Shown in pieces: positions 42,330 to 50,517 of a DNA stretch of 64,000 bases (positions are counted from its first letter, which is position 1; each line of letters begins with the position of its first letter). The notes below the pieces were generated by a model. The model ran no database searches and was not told the origin of the DNA. It worked only from the letters and a program-made list of their open reading frames with translations. The stretch comes from Methanolobus sediminis (GTDB taxonomy: Archaea; Halobacteriota; Methanosarcinia; Methanosarcinales; Methanosarcinaceae), in contig NZ_CP133592.1 in the NCBI RefSeq assembly GCF_031312595.1, forward strand, positions 186,001 to 250,000. The letters run 5' to 3'. The translations under genes were made by a program, and so were the position numbers.

Positions 42330-44347
42330 CAGGACTCCTCTGATAATAGAACAGGGTGATTGCTTTTTGTTTCAGCAACCTTTTTCTGCGTCTCTGCAAA
42401 TATCTGTTTTTGTTGGTTCTGCTTAAAGCTAGATATTTCCTGTTTATCCTGAACCGGATTGGGACGTCCGTGGAGAGAACTTAATACACTATGACATAGC
42501 TGCCCATTAAAATCATGATAGCCACCTTCAAGCAGGAAAACAATAGGCCCCTTAAACACTGAATGCAATTTTGCGGTCATCTGGTGATAAGCATCTGAAT
42601 CCAGTGCCAGCCCGATATTCATTTCATGATAATGGGCATCAAAACCACAGCTAAGTACTACAAAATCAGGATTGAAATGCTCTATCATAGGAATAACTGC
42701 TTCATCAAAAGCATACATATACTCATCATTACTTGATCCTGCAGGCATTTCTATATTCATTGTGTATCCTTTACCTGCATTCTCACCGGTTTCATTGCTG
42801 AAACCCTTTCTTGGATAGAAACCATGAGGATCACGGTGAAGAGATATCAGCATCACAGAAGGGTCTTCATAGAATATTTCCATGGTACCGTCACCTGCAT
42901 GAGCATCCCAGTCAAGGATCAATACCTTACCAACCTTCCTGTTATGCTGAAGATGTCTTGCAAGCACTGCTGCATTATTAAAAAGACAGAAACCTCCGTA
43001 TTTCTCAGAACTTGCATGATGTCCCGGAGGTCGTGTCAGGACAAAAGCATGGGTAAACTTACCATCAACAAGCAGATCTCCAGCTTGCATAGCTGCCCCC
43101 ACTGCTGTTTTTGCGATATCGTACGAACCTGATGTCATATACGTACTGTCACCTAAAAATCCTCCACCTGAACCTGAATATGATTTTACGAAAGAAACAT
43201 ATTCTTTACCATGAACCCTGTACAGATCCTCTTCTTTAGCAGTCTGGAAATCACTGATCAATGTGCATGTACCATCAGTAAAAACCTTGTTCTTTTCCAG
43301 ATACCACATGGCCTTGATTATACGCTCCGGTTTCTCATGAGTAATAATCGAAAGTAATGAAGCATCATGCTTCATATGATCCTCATTGTAAAGGAATGCA
43401 ATATTCACAGGAGAAGCCGGTTCATCTGAAATTTTCTTTTTTACTGCAACAGTTGGCTTTGGAGCATCAGTCGTTACCGGAGGAACTACTTTCGGAGTTG
43501 CGGGTTTAGGAGTAACTTTAGCGGGCTTCGTTGATGCAGCTTTTACAGAAGAAACAGGAGCATGCTTTCCTGCACTTACATCAGCCCTGGCCATCGAAGG
43601 AGTTGGAACTTTAGCTGCAACAGTTCCAGTTTGTGCTTTAGTCGGTGCAACCGATGGCGCTTCAGGCACAGAATCGGCTACATAATTCTGTGCAATCGGT
43701 TTTTGCATAGTCTTTGCTGGTTGCGGAGGTATTTCCTTTTTTGGAATGGATACCTGTTGAAGAGACTTTGCCTCAGTAGACTGCTTACTGGTGGTTTGTG
43801 AAACTTGTGAGTGTGCATTAACAGTTTCAGAGCCTTCAGAATGCTGATAAGAAGAAATTTTAGGAACTTTTGGGGTCTTTTGAAGAATATCAGACACAGC
43901 TTTTGAGTAATCTTTTTCTTCATCCTTTACAGTACTTTTCTCGTCATCCGTTTCAATTTCAACAGACTGATAAGATACATCATCAAAAGCACCTGACAGG
44001 ACATCAGGAACATTTACTTCAAAAGAAGGAAATGTTGCAGATGGCTCAATTTCCATATCCTGATCATCAGAATAAGTTATAGTCTCATCCCCTGCCTCAA
44101 TAAAGCCTTCACCGATGACAATCATTTTTTTGCCCTCGGTAACCTTGTCCGAATCGCTGGCATCTTCATCTACAGCACCAGATTTTATAAGATTAAGAAT
44201 GGCATCTTTTTCTGAAAGGTCAATTGTACTTTTACCAGGCTTATTCCCATCAAAATGAGAGAGAAATGCCTCGTTCAGCTTTTTCATAACGTCAGAAGAC
44301 AAATGTTTATCTGATTCACCGTTTTTTTCTGCATCTGAAGACACCAT
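42329..44347 (-). CDS. Histone-deacetylase-fold enzyme with long disordered N-terminus
   Basis: The protein is 672 residues from ATG 44347. Residues 1-300 are acidic, then Pro/Ala/Lys/Thr-rich (KVTPKPATPKVVPPVTT), with no fold seen. The HDAC domain runs from about 310 to 650: TRPPGHHASSEKYGGFCLFN, LDWDAHAGDGTMEIF and VLSCGFDAHYHEMN, with LLEGGYHDFNG. The catalytic residues are kept. Start 44347 is preferred because GGGTGAT precedes it. A longer frame would overlap the lipoprotein gene. The long linker is unusual for archaeal HDAC-fold enzymes and may tether it to the scaffold complex. Confidence 0.85.
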   Translation of the reverse strand: MVSSDAEKNGESDKHLSSDVMKKLNEAFLSHFDGNKPGKSTIDLSEKDAILNLIKSGAVDEDASDSDKVTEGKKMIVIGEGFIEAGDETITYSDDQDMEIEPSATFPSFEVNVPDVLSGAFDDVSYQSVEIETDDEKSTVKDEEKDYSKAVSDILQKTPKVPKISSYQHSEGSETVNAHSQVSQTTSKQSTEAKSLQQVSIPKKEIPPQPAKTMQKPIAQNYVADSVPEAPSVAPTKAQTGTVAAKVPTPSMARADVSAGKHAPVSSVKAASTKPAKVTPKPATPKVVPPVTTDAPKPTVAVKKKISDEPASPVNIAFLYNEDHMKHDASLLSIITHEKPERIIKAMWYLEKNKVFTDGTCTLISDFQTAKEEDLYRVHGKEYVSFVKSYSGSGGGFLGDSTYMTSGSYDIAKTAVGAAMQAGDLLVDGKFTHAFVLTRPPGHHASSEKYGGFCLFNNAAVLARHLQHNRKVGKVLILDWDAHAGDGTMEIFYEDPSVMLISLHRDPHGFYPRKGFSNETGENAGKGYTMNIEMPAGSSNDEYMYAFDEAVIPMIEHFNPDFVVLSCGFDAHYHEMNIGLALDSDAYHQMTAKLHSVFKGPIVFLLEGGYHDFNGQLCHSVLSSLHGRPNPVQDKQEISSFKQNQQKQIFAETQKKVAETKSNHPVLLSEES

Positions 44348-44373
44348 ATCACCCACATATAGATAGCTGTAAA

Positions 44374-45309
44374 TCACTGAACCTGCAACCACACTGAATC
44401 AAGCACACCCATATACTTCGTTCCACCATAATTGAATACTACTGTTGGATCTTCAATGGAAGCCCAGCCCGAAAGCTTTGGTTTCACTACCCAAGTCCTC
44501 TTTACAGTTTCTCCAGGAGCTATTGTATCAAAGAACAGATTGATCTTTTCAGGCTCAAGGGTATTTGCGAACTTACCTTTGATAGCAAAATCGTGATATG
44601 GCTGCTGTGTAAAATTCTTAACCCACACATCTATGGTAGCTGTTTTCCCTATGGTGATCTGCTGTGAAGGAACAAATTTTACATATTGTGCAATGGATTC
44701 CTTCTGTATCGGAGTTGCACCAGAAACATCAATAATTCTGCTGTTCTCCTTTTTCCTGGCTTTATCTTTCTTATCAATGTAAAGACCGAGGCCGAGCATA
44801 ATCACAGCAGCAATAAATATCAGTGGAGCATTATTTGCAATAACATCGATTTTTGTAGTCTCCATCTCGATATTTACTTCGTCTACATTATCAAGTGTTA
44901 ATGGAACTGTGAATGACACTCTTGTAATGATCCATCCCAGCTGACTATTCTGGAGAATAAAATATATAGGAATAGTGCTGTTTTGGCCATCAGGGCTTAA
45001 CACTGTACATTCCACATCAACAACAGCAGCCGATCCATTAATTTCCTGAGAAACAATATTTATATTCTGGATCGTACCAGGTTCAATTCCTTTATTGCTG
45101 AATATCATTTCAATACTTGCAACCGCAAGGAAATCCTTACCTGTGTACATATTAAAGGCAGTATTAAAATCATCATCATTAATAGCAGTCAAAAATGTGG
45201 TCACTATTTCAGGTACTTCTTCTTCGGGGTCACTACTGACACAACCACTACTATACACACTTAACAGGATAACAAATACCAAAATAACTGAACAATACTT
45301 GTGTTTCAT
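44374..45309 (-). CDS. Lipoprotein with NTF2-like and Ig-like parts and one internal helix
   Basis: The 311-residue protein has a signal with lipobox-like SVYSSGCVSSDP (Cys23). An outer domain with IVTTFLTAINDDDFNTAFNM and DVECTVLSPDGQNS suggests an NTF2-like stress or ligand fold. A membrane helix at about 158-180 (IFIAAVIMLGLGLYIDKKDK) precedes a cytoplasmic or second domain with ATIDVWVKNFTQQPYHDFAI, an Ig-like beta sandwich. The topology places one domain on each side of the membrane. It is next to the deacetylase gene and probably cotranscribed, so it could be the membrane input of the system. Confidence 0.65.
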   Translation of the reverse strand: MKHKYCSVILVFVILLSVYSSGCVSSDPEEEVPEIVTTFLTAINDDDFNTAFNMYTGKDFLAVASIEMIFSNKGIEPGTIQNINIVSQEINGSAAVVDVECTVLSPDGQNSTIPIYFILQNSQLGWIITRVSFTVPLTLDNVDEVNIEMETTKIDVIANNAPLIFIAAVIMLGLGLYIDKKDKARKKENSRIIDVSGATPIQKESIAQYVKFVPSQQITIGKTATIDVWVKNFTQQPYHDFAIKGKFANTLEPEKINLFFDTIAPGETVKRTWVVKPKLSGWASIEDPTVVFNYGGTKYMGVLDSVWLQVQ

Positions 45310-45427
45310 TTAAGCACCTGAGATGATCAAATATTATTATTAAGCTATTATAATATAGGCATAGTACTTAATTTTATTTGTGCTAATTGTATATATTGCG
45401 CGTTAGAAAAATGAATAAAGATGAAAA

Positions 45428-46108
45428 TTAGAATAAAGAAGGAAAACGAGAGAAATCTGCAATAAATCTTGATTTGCCCGTTTCAATCATTACAGCATAC
45501 TCAAATGCCTGGCGATCATCAACAATAAATGAACGAATACCGCTACGCCCTTCGATCAACTGCCGTCCGGAATCACAGGATGTATGAAGTTCATCAATGC
45601 CATCTATATCAGTTATTATCATTTCAGAAGGCAGAGAAATACTCATCTTTTCAATTGCAGGATGTCCTAGAACCCATAAGCTATGTTTTCCACTTTCCAG
45701 TGATTCAGGCACACCATATACAATATTAACTGTGACCTTTATTTCAGAAGTGCTTACATTGCCTCTTGCACCGGAAACATTCATATTAAAGGAATCAAGA
45801 GAAAGTACGGCATTCCCACCATCTATTAAAACATAACTTAAGTATTGGCCTGTACAGTTCCTTTTGAATTCATCTACAAAATTTTCAACTTCATCCTCAC
45901 TTACGATACTATTATTGTCAGCATCAAGACTCAATCTGAAGGCTTCAGCATCAGTTCCGGTATACACTTCATTAATCGTGAAATCAATAGAAGTATCATA
46001 AAACTGCAACCCATTTGTAAAAATAGCATCTGCAGAGGATAAAGGAATAAATGATAAAATAATAATCAAAGATATTAACAGACTTTTTTTTGACATGAAA
46101 TCCCTCAA
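45428..46108 (-). CDS. Secreted protein with an EF-hand-like calcium loop
   Basis: The 226-residue protein has a signal peptide at about 6-26 (LLISLIIILSFIPLSSADA). Residues 62-73 carry DADNNSIVSEDE, an EF-hand-type calcium loop. A beta-rich region follows with an Asn-x-Ser/Thr site in MNVSGARGNVS. No C-terminal anchor is present. Its family is not recognised. It is the first leftward gene after the archaellins and is separated from them by a terminator, so it may be transcribed separately. Confidence 0.65.
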   Translation of the reverse strand: MRDFMSKKSLLISLIIILSFIPLSSADAIFTNGLQFYDTSIDFTINEVYTGTDAEAFRLSLDADNNSIVSEDEVENFVDEFKRNCTGQYLSYVLIDGGNAVLSLDSFNMNVSGARGNVSTSEIKVTVNIVYGVPESLESGKHSLWVLGHPAIEKMSISLPSEMIITDIDGIDELHTSCDSGRQLIEGRSGIRSFIVDDRQAFEYAVMIETGKSRFIADFSRFPSLF

Positions 46109-46140
46109 AAAAGTAAAGGTGAATATTATTATTTCACCTT
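46105..46140 (-). terminator. Terminator of the first archaellin pair
   Basis: AAGGTGAA (46116-46123) pairs with TTCACCTT (46133-46140) at the end of the second archaellin gene. The minus strand then reads CTTTACTTTTTTGAGGG. Confidence 0.6.
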
Positions 46141-46915
46141 ATGGATATAATTGTATCGTTTCTCTGGTACCATATGATGAAGGTGTTATAAATTCAGCCT
46201 TTGTAGTAGCTCCAGCCTCAGGAGTCATAACTATTGATACAGCCGACCGTGGTGCAACATCCAGATTGGAATCTTTCTGATTACTATTGGTTGTTACCCC
46301 ATCTATTGTTGTATATGAAAGATCACCATCTGCTACTACTGATATATAGATTGTCACCAGATCACCTGTATTCATGATAGGGTTGCCCTGTGAAAATGAA
46401 ATGTCTTCATCCCTTATTTTCTGCACAGTAAAGAAGTATCTAGCATTTGCACCTGGTGTAGCCTGAGTACCTGTCAACAAATGACCTAAGTTTGCACTTG
46501 CATTGTTAGATGAAGAGAAATTTGCCATCAAACTACCATAGGTTTTATCGTTATTTCCATAAATAAGGTCATTCGTGTTAGTACTATCAGTTATTGTGAT
46601 TATTAACTGATTAAGATCTACAGGAGAACTTCCAACATTAAGACCCACTTTTACTTTTAGAAGTGATATATTAGAAGCCATTGTTGAACTTGTTTTTGCA
46701 CGAACTCCCTCTATACTTTTAATGATAAGATTTGATGACACTTCCTGAGTAGCCTGTTTTCCGGTAGATTGAGCTTGCTGTTGAAGTGTGCCCGATGTCT
46801 GAATGAGCACAGATGCAGCTACAGCAGCAATCAATACCATGGCTATGAAAATAATTAGAGTACCAATACCTACCTGAGCAGTATTGCTCCTCGAAAAGAG
46901 ATTTGAATTAGGCAC
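46139..46915 (-). CDS. arlB: Archaellin B of pair 1
   Basis: The 258-residue type-IV-pilin-like archaellum filament protein has a class-III signal with processing before QVGIGTLIIFIAMVLIAAVA, then QTSGTLQQQAQSTGKQATQE as in all archaellins, and a C-terminal beta domain ending TIQLYP. The GTG start at 46915 follows GAGGGGGGTC. It lies 58 bases downstream of archaellin A and is diverged from it in the surface-exposed half, so it probably makes a minor or specialised filament subunit. The numbering arlB1/B2 is not assigned. Confidence 0.9.
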   Translation of the reverse strand: MPNSNLFSRSNTAQVGIGTLIIFIAMVLIAAVAASVLIQTSGTLQQQAQSTGKQATQEVSSNLIIKSIEGVRAKTSSTMASNISLLKVKVGLNVGSSPVDLNQLIITITDSTNTNDLIYGNNDKTYGSLMANFSSSNNASANLGHLLTGTQATPGANARYFFTVQKIRDEDISFSQGNPIMNTGDLVTIYISVVADGDLSYTTIDGVTTNSNQKDSNLDVAPRSAVSIVMTPEAGATTKAEFITPSSYGTRETIQLYP

Positions 46916-46942
46916 TATATTGACCCCCCTCTGAAAATATCA

Positions 46943-46966
46943 GTTGATGTGTTGATACACATCAAC
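46943..46966. promoter_or_regulatory. Perfect hairpin between archaellins A and B, pair 1
   Basis: GTTGATGTG (46943-46951) pairs perfectly with CACATCAAC (46958-46966) across a 6-base loop, between the two archaellin genes. It lacks a strong T run, so partial termination or RNA stabilisation of the upstream message is more likely than full stop. A hairpin of different sequence occupies the same place in pair 2. Confidence 0.55.
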
Positions 46967-46973
46967 CATATAA

Positions 46974-47777
46974 TTACGGATACAGCTGAACAGTCTCAGT
47001 CACACCGTATGAAGATGGCAGTACGAAATCTGCTGTTGTCGCTGCACCAGATTCAGGAGTCAGAACAATATTCACAGTTGTCCTTGGAACAAGAGTGAGT
47101 CCTGAACTTTTAAGGGTGCTTAAACCAGTAATGTCGCCTACATTAGGATAAGTAGTACCCTGTGAAGCAGAAGATGTAGTAGCAATATACAAAGTGATAA
47201 GGTCACCAGTATTCATTACGGGGTTTGCTTGAGAGAATGAGGAATCTTCATCACGGATCTTTTCTACAGTATAATAGTATTCTGAATTATTACCTACCGT
47301 ACTGGTCGCACTAAGAAGCTTTTCAAGATTTGCAGTAGCATTAGTATCTGAGAAAGCGCTCATGTTACCATCAGAAGCACCGGTTGATGCATAGGACTTT
47401 TCATTGCCTGCATAGACAAGGTTGTTAGCTGTTGTACCATCACTAATAGAAACGACTACCTGATTTACATCCACAGAAGCACTACCTACATTAAGACCGA
47501 CCTTAAGCTTAAGAAGGTCAATTGTGTCTGACATGTCGGTTGAAGTGTTCTTAGCACGTACTCCCTCAATGGTTTTTACCATGAGGTTAGATGATACTTC
47601 CTGTGTTGCCTGCTTACCGGTTGACTGAGCTTTCTGCTGAAGTGTACCGGAAGTCTGAATCAATACAGCAGCAGCAACTGCTGCTACTAGAACCATAGCG
47701 ATGAATATGATAAGAGTACCAATACCCACCTGAGCTCTGGTATTATTTTTCAAATGTAATGCGTTGTTTGCTTTCAT
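46974..47777 (-). CDS. arlB: Archaellin A of pair 1
   Basis: The 267-residue archaellin begins MKANNALHLKNNTRAQVGIG. The prepilin site precedes QVGIGTLIIF, the hydrophobic assembly helix follows, then the beta domain ends ETVQLYP. The predicted protein is identical to the archaellin at 50518-51321. Its DNA is identical over about 516 bases (47275-47790) including the ribosome site GGAGGATCGTAC. It is first in its pair and so likely the major filament subunit. Confidence 0.93.
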   Translation of the reverse strand: MKANNALHLKNNTRAQVGIGTLIIFIAMVLVAAVAAAVLIQTSGTLQQKAQSTGKQATQEVSSNLMVKTIEGVRAKNTSTDMSDTIDLLKLKVGLNVGSASVDVNQVVVSISDGTTANNLVYAGNEKSYASTGASDGNMSAFSDTNATANLEKLLSATSTVGNNSEYYYTVEKIRDEDSSFSQANPVMNTGDLITLYIATTSSASQGTTYPNVGDITGLSTLKSSGLTLVPRTTVNIVLTPESGAATTADFVLPSSYGVTETVQLYP

Positions 47778-47843
47778 GTACGATCCTCCTATAATCCAAA
47801 TATATGGATGTTTTTATATATCAATTAATAATATATATAGTGG

Positions 47844-47869
47844 TTGGTTGGAAATATCAAACATTAAAC
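47844..47869. promoter_or_regulatory. Conserved element upstream of the 7TM gene, copy 1
   Basis: TTGGTTGGAAATATCAAACA continues with TTAAAC. The same 26 bases occur at 51395-51420 with one difference, upstream of the paralogous 7TM gene. It lies in the divergent archaellin/7TM promoter region, so it may control either direction. Confidence 0.55.
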
Positions 47870-47935
47870 AATGAGAGTTCGTGATGAGGAAGCATTATAT
47901 ATTAAAAATGTGTAAATAATAATCAGAGGGATGCG

Positions 47936-48727
47936 ATGAATGCAGGCTTATTACTAAATGCCACTATCTGTTTTGCAATAACAATATCATCATTTGCTTT
48001 TGCATGGGTGCTCGCCCGCAGTGAAGAAGAGCATACTGATAAGAGCAAACCTGCCCTCTGGTCACTCGTGATATTATGGTCACTTGTGGGACTTACTTAT
48101 CTGCCCACTACTATCAGAATGATAGCTGCTTACGTGGGAAGGGAAAATCTAGATCTCGTAATGTACAGCCTTGCAGCAGTACCATTTTCTTTTGTAGCTG
48201 TTCCACTAGTATTTTTTATATTATATGTTATAGTAGGGAATAAAAAAATAAGCGCATATATTTCACTACTTTTTGTACTCTTTGGAGTATCATACCTTAT
48301 GCTACTATTTACAAGTGGTGTAATCGGACCCATCGTTTCAGATTACTCATCCTTATTCACAATAAATAGTGATATTGCAATTAATATCTACATGATAGGG
48401 CTTTTTGTGATACCCACCGCAATGATCATAGGATTTTTATTGTTGATCTTCCTTCAGAAAATGCCAAAACACCTCAGATACAGAACAGCATTACCGCTAG
48501 TTGCAATATCATTTGTGTTTGACTTTATGTTGACAGATATGATTACGATGTTGGATGTAATGCAGCTTGTTGCAAGAATATTTGTACTGATAGGAACTGT
48601 ACAGGCATTCTTAGCATATTTCCCGCCAATGACATTGCAGGAAAAACTGGGAATTAAGAAATACCAGTACGAACTTTACGATGACGAAGACTCCGACATT
48701 GATGAGGAGGAAGATGTAGATGTCTGA
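47936..48727 (+). CDS. Seven-helix membrane protein divergent from archaellin A (copy 1)
   Basis: The 263-residue protein has about seven transmembrane helices, beginning MNAGLLLNATICFAITISSF, with conserved inter-helix blocks SKPALWSLVILWSLVGLTYL, PTTIRM, PLVFFILYV, LRYRTALPLVAISFVFDFML and YFPPMT. An acidic cytoplasmic tail (DDEDSDIDEEEDVDV) is seen only here. It is a paralog of the 51482 protein. I recognise no family. The wHTH gene overlaps its end by 8 bases, which suggests a membrane sensor plus regulator unit next to archaellins. Confidence 0.75.
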   Translation: MNAGLLLNATICFAITISSFAFAWVLARSEEEHTDKSKPALWSLVILWSLVGLTYLPTTIRMIAAYVGRENLDLVMYSLAAVPFSFVAVPLVFFILYVIVGNKKISAYISLLFVLFGVSYLMLLFTSGVIGPIVSDYSSLFTINSDIAINIYMIGLFVIPTAMIIGFLLLIFLQKMPKHLRYRTALPLVAISFVFDFMLTDMITMLDVMQLVARIFVLIGTVQAFLAYFPPMTLQEKLGIKKYQYELYDDEDSDIDEEEDVDV

Positions 48728-49082
48728 TGATATTGATGTAGAACTTGAGAACGCTGTGGCAGAGTTCTACCAATCATTAGGAATCCATCAGGGACCAGGA
48801 GACATTCAATACAGGTTGATATTGAAAGTGCTTGGAAGAAATGAGGGAAAGATCACTGAATTCTCAGAGATTAGAAAATATACAGACCAGTTTGCAGACA
48901 AGGGTAGTATTGGAAGCAAAATGAAAACTGTATTCCAGCTTGAAGGCCTAGTTGAAAAAGTCAAACGTGGCGGATACGTTATCACTGACAAGGGAATAAC
49001 TGCATCCAATTTTCTTAAAGATAGCACTGCATTCTATAAGAAGAATAAGAGAATGGGCGAGATTATAGAAAGGATGCCATAA
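48720..49082 (+). CDS. Winged-helix protein coupled to the 7TM protein
   Basis: The 120-residue protein has a helical N-terminus, then a winged helix with YRLILKVLGRNEGKITEFSE, KTVFQLEGLVEKVKRGG and YVITDKGITASNFL, and a basic C-terminal helix. It overlaps the 7TM gene by 8 bases. It may regulate the divergent archaellin promoter, by analogy with membrane-linked winged-helix regulators of archaella in other archaea (inference). The second 7TM copy has no such partner. Confidence 0.7.
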   Translation: MSDDIDVELENAVAEFYQSLGIHQGPGDIQYRLILKVLGRNEGKITEFSEIRKYTDQFADKGSIGSKMKTVFQLEGLVEKVKRGGYVITDKGITASNFLKDSTAFYKKNKRMGEIIERMP

Positions 49083-49665
49083 AAAGCCGCATTAAACAAT
49101 AAGGATACATTTTTCTTAATGGACATGATCCATAACATCAATAAGTGTCAGACTCTGAAGAGATGCTATTTTCACAAAAAAACAAATTTGAACACCCACA
49201 TCGTTTTTGAACTTCATCTTGATGGGGGGTTTTAATTAATAATATCTTTTTGCCGATACAATACCATTGAATGTTTTGCATTATGTACAGGTTACCTGAT
49301 AGCTTGAAACTACTGACAAATATTTTTCTGTAAAAGATACGGTATTCAGGAATACCTATTTTTTCTGGCCTCTAAAAATAGCATTTGCTAAACGACAACT
49401 AATTAACCACTTGAATCTATCTTGCTAATCACTGTTTATTCTTCACAAGAATAAAACAGCTTACTGTTCTTTGCAATAAACTATTAAGTTGAGAGAGTTT
49501 AAAGATAACTAGCAAAAGTGCGACTAAATAAAGCAAAAGAAATAAGTTAAAACCAGTTGTGCATAACGTTGATAGGCATTTCAAGGCCATTATTTATTTA
49601 GAAAAATAAGAACTCCAAAATACATTGATATTGAAAAAGCATTTTAATTTAAAAATAAGAAATAT
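49083..49665. other. 580-base AT-rich intergenic region
   Basis: I see no gene. GATGGGGGGTTTTAATTAATAATA near 49222 and TTCTTCACAAGAATAAA near 49440 are minor features. The only supported element at its right end is the archaellin terminator. Broken frames are all under 40 codons. The space separates two duplicate archaellin blocks and may be degraded duplicate sequence. Confidence 0.4.
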
Positions 49666-49684
49666 AAGGTGAAATATTCACCTT
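49650..49684 (-). terminator. Terminator of the second archaellin pair
   Basis: AAGGTGAA (49666-49673) pairs with TTCACCTT (49677-49684) at the stop of archaellin B of pair 2, followed on the minus strand by TATTTCTTATTTTTAAATT. The stem is identical to that of pair 1. Confidence 0.65.
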
Positions 49685-50465
49685 ATGGATACAAGCTAAC
49701 TGTTTCAAGTGTTCCGTATGAAGAAGGAGTTACAAAGTCTGCAGATGTAGCTGCACCAGCTTCTGGCGTAAACACAATACTTATGGATGACCTAGGAGCA
49801 ATTTCAAGACCAGTGCCCAATAATGTGAGACTAGACAAGTCACCAACTGTAGTATAACCAGTGGTATCACCATCTGCTACTGTTGAAATATACACCGTAA
49901 TAAGATCACCAGTATTCATTACCGGCTTCTCCTGCGTAAATGAACCATCTTCATCACGAATCTTTTCTGCAGTGAAGAAATATGCACCATTATTGCCGAC
50001 ATCAGTAGTCGAATTTATCAATAGCGCTTGTAAATTATCACTTGCATCACCATCAGTATCGAAACCCTCCATTGCAGAATCATATGTCTTCTCATTATTT
50101 GCGTAAATAAGATTGTTTGTTGTCGTACCGTCCGTAATTGAAATGACTACTTGGTTCATGTCAACAGGAGAGCTACCAACATTTAAGCCGACCTTAACCT
50201 CCAACAAGGAAACGTTGGCAGTTAGATCAGTTGAAGTGTTCTTTGCACGAATACCCTCAATTGTCTTTACCATCAAATTAGATGACACTTCCTGAGTTGC
50301 TTCTTTTCCAGTAGACTGTGCTTTCTGTTGTAATGTGCCAGATGTCTGGATAAGAACTGCTGCTGCTACTGCGGCAACAAGTACCATTGCAATGAATATG
50401 ATAAGGGTACCAATACCCACCTGAGCATTTGTATCCACATTAAAGAATCTTTTGTTTGCTTTCAT
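49683..50465 (-). CDS. arlB: Archaellin B of pair 2
   Basis: The 260-residue archaellin with the prepilin site before QVGIGTLIIFIAMVLVAAVA is closer to archaellin A in its N-terminal half than the pair 1 B protein is. The C-terminal part (DTTGYTTVGDLSSLTLLGTG) is its own. It ends ETVSLYP. AGAGG precedes the ATG. It is 52 bases downstream of archaellin A of pair 2, across a hairpin. Confidence 0.9.
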   Translation of the reverse strand: MKANKRFFNVDTNAQVGIGTLIIFIAMVLVAAVAAAVLIQTSGTLQQKAQSTGKEATQEVSSNLMVKTIEGIRAKNTSTDLTANVSLLEVKVGLNVGSSPVDMNQVVISITDGTTTNNLIYANNEKTYDSAMEGFDTDGDASDNLQALLINSTTDVGNNGAYFFTAEKIRDEDGSFTQEKPVMNTGDLITVYISTVADGDTTGYTTVGDLSSLTLLGTGLEIAPRSSISIVFTPEAGAATSADFVTPSSYGTLETVSLYP

Positions 50466-50490
50466 AACAATAACCTCTTTAGAAAATAAT

Positions 50491-50511
50491 ATGTGCGAAC
50501 AAATCGCACAT
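50491..50511. promoter_or_regulatory. Perfect hairpin between archaellins A and B, pair 2
   Basis: ATGTGCGA (50491-50498) pairs perfectly with TCGCACAT (50504-50511), loop ACAAA. Outer AATAAT and ATTATT extend the stem. The minus strand continues ATTATTTTCTAAAG. It is the positional counterpart of the pair 1 hairpin but unrelated in sequence. Confidence 0.55.
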
Positions 50512-50517
50512 CATTAT

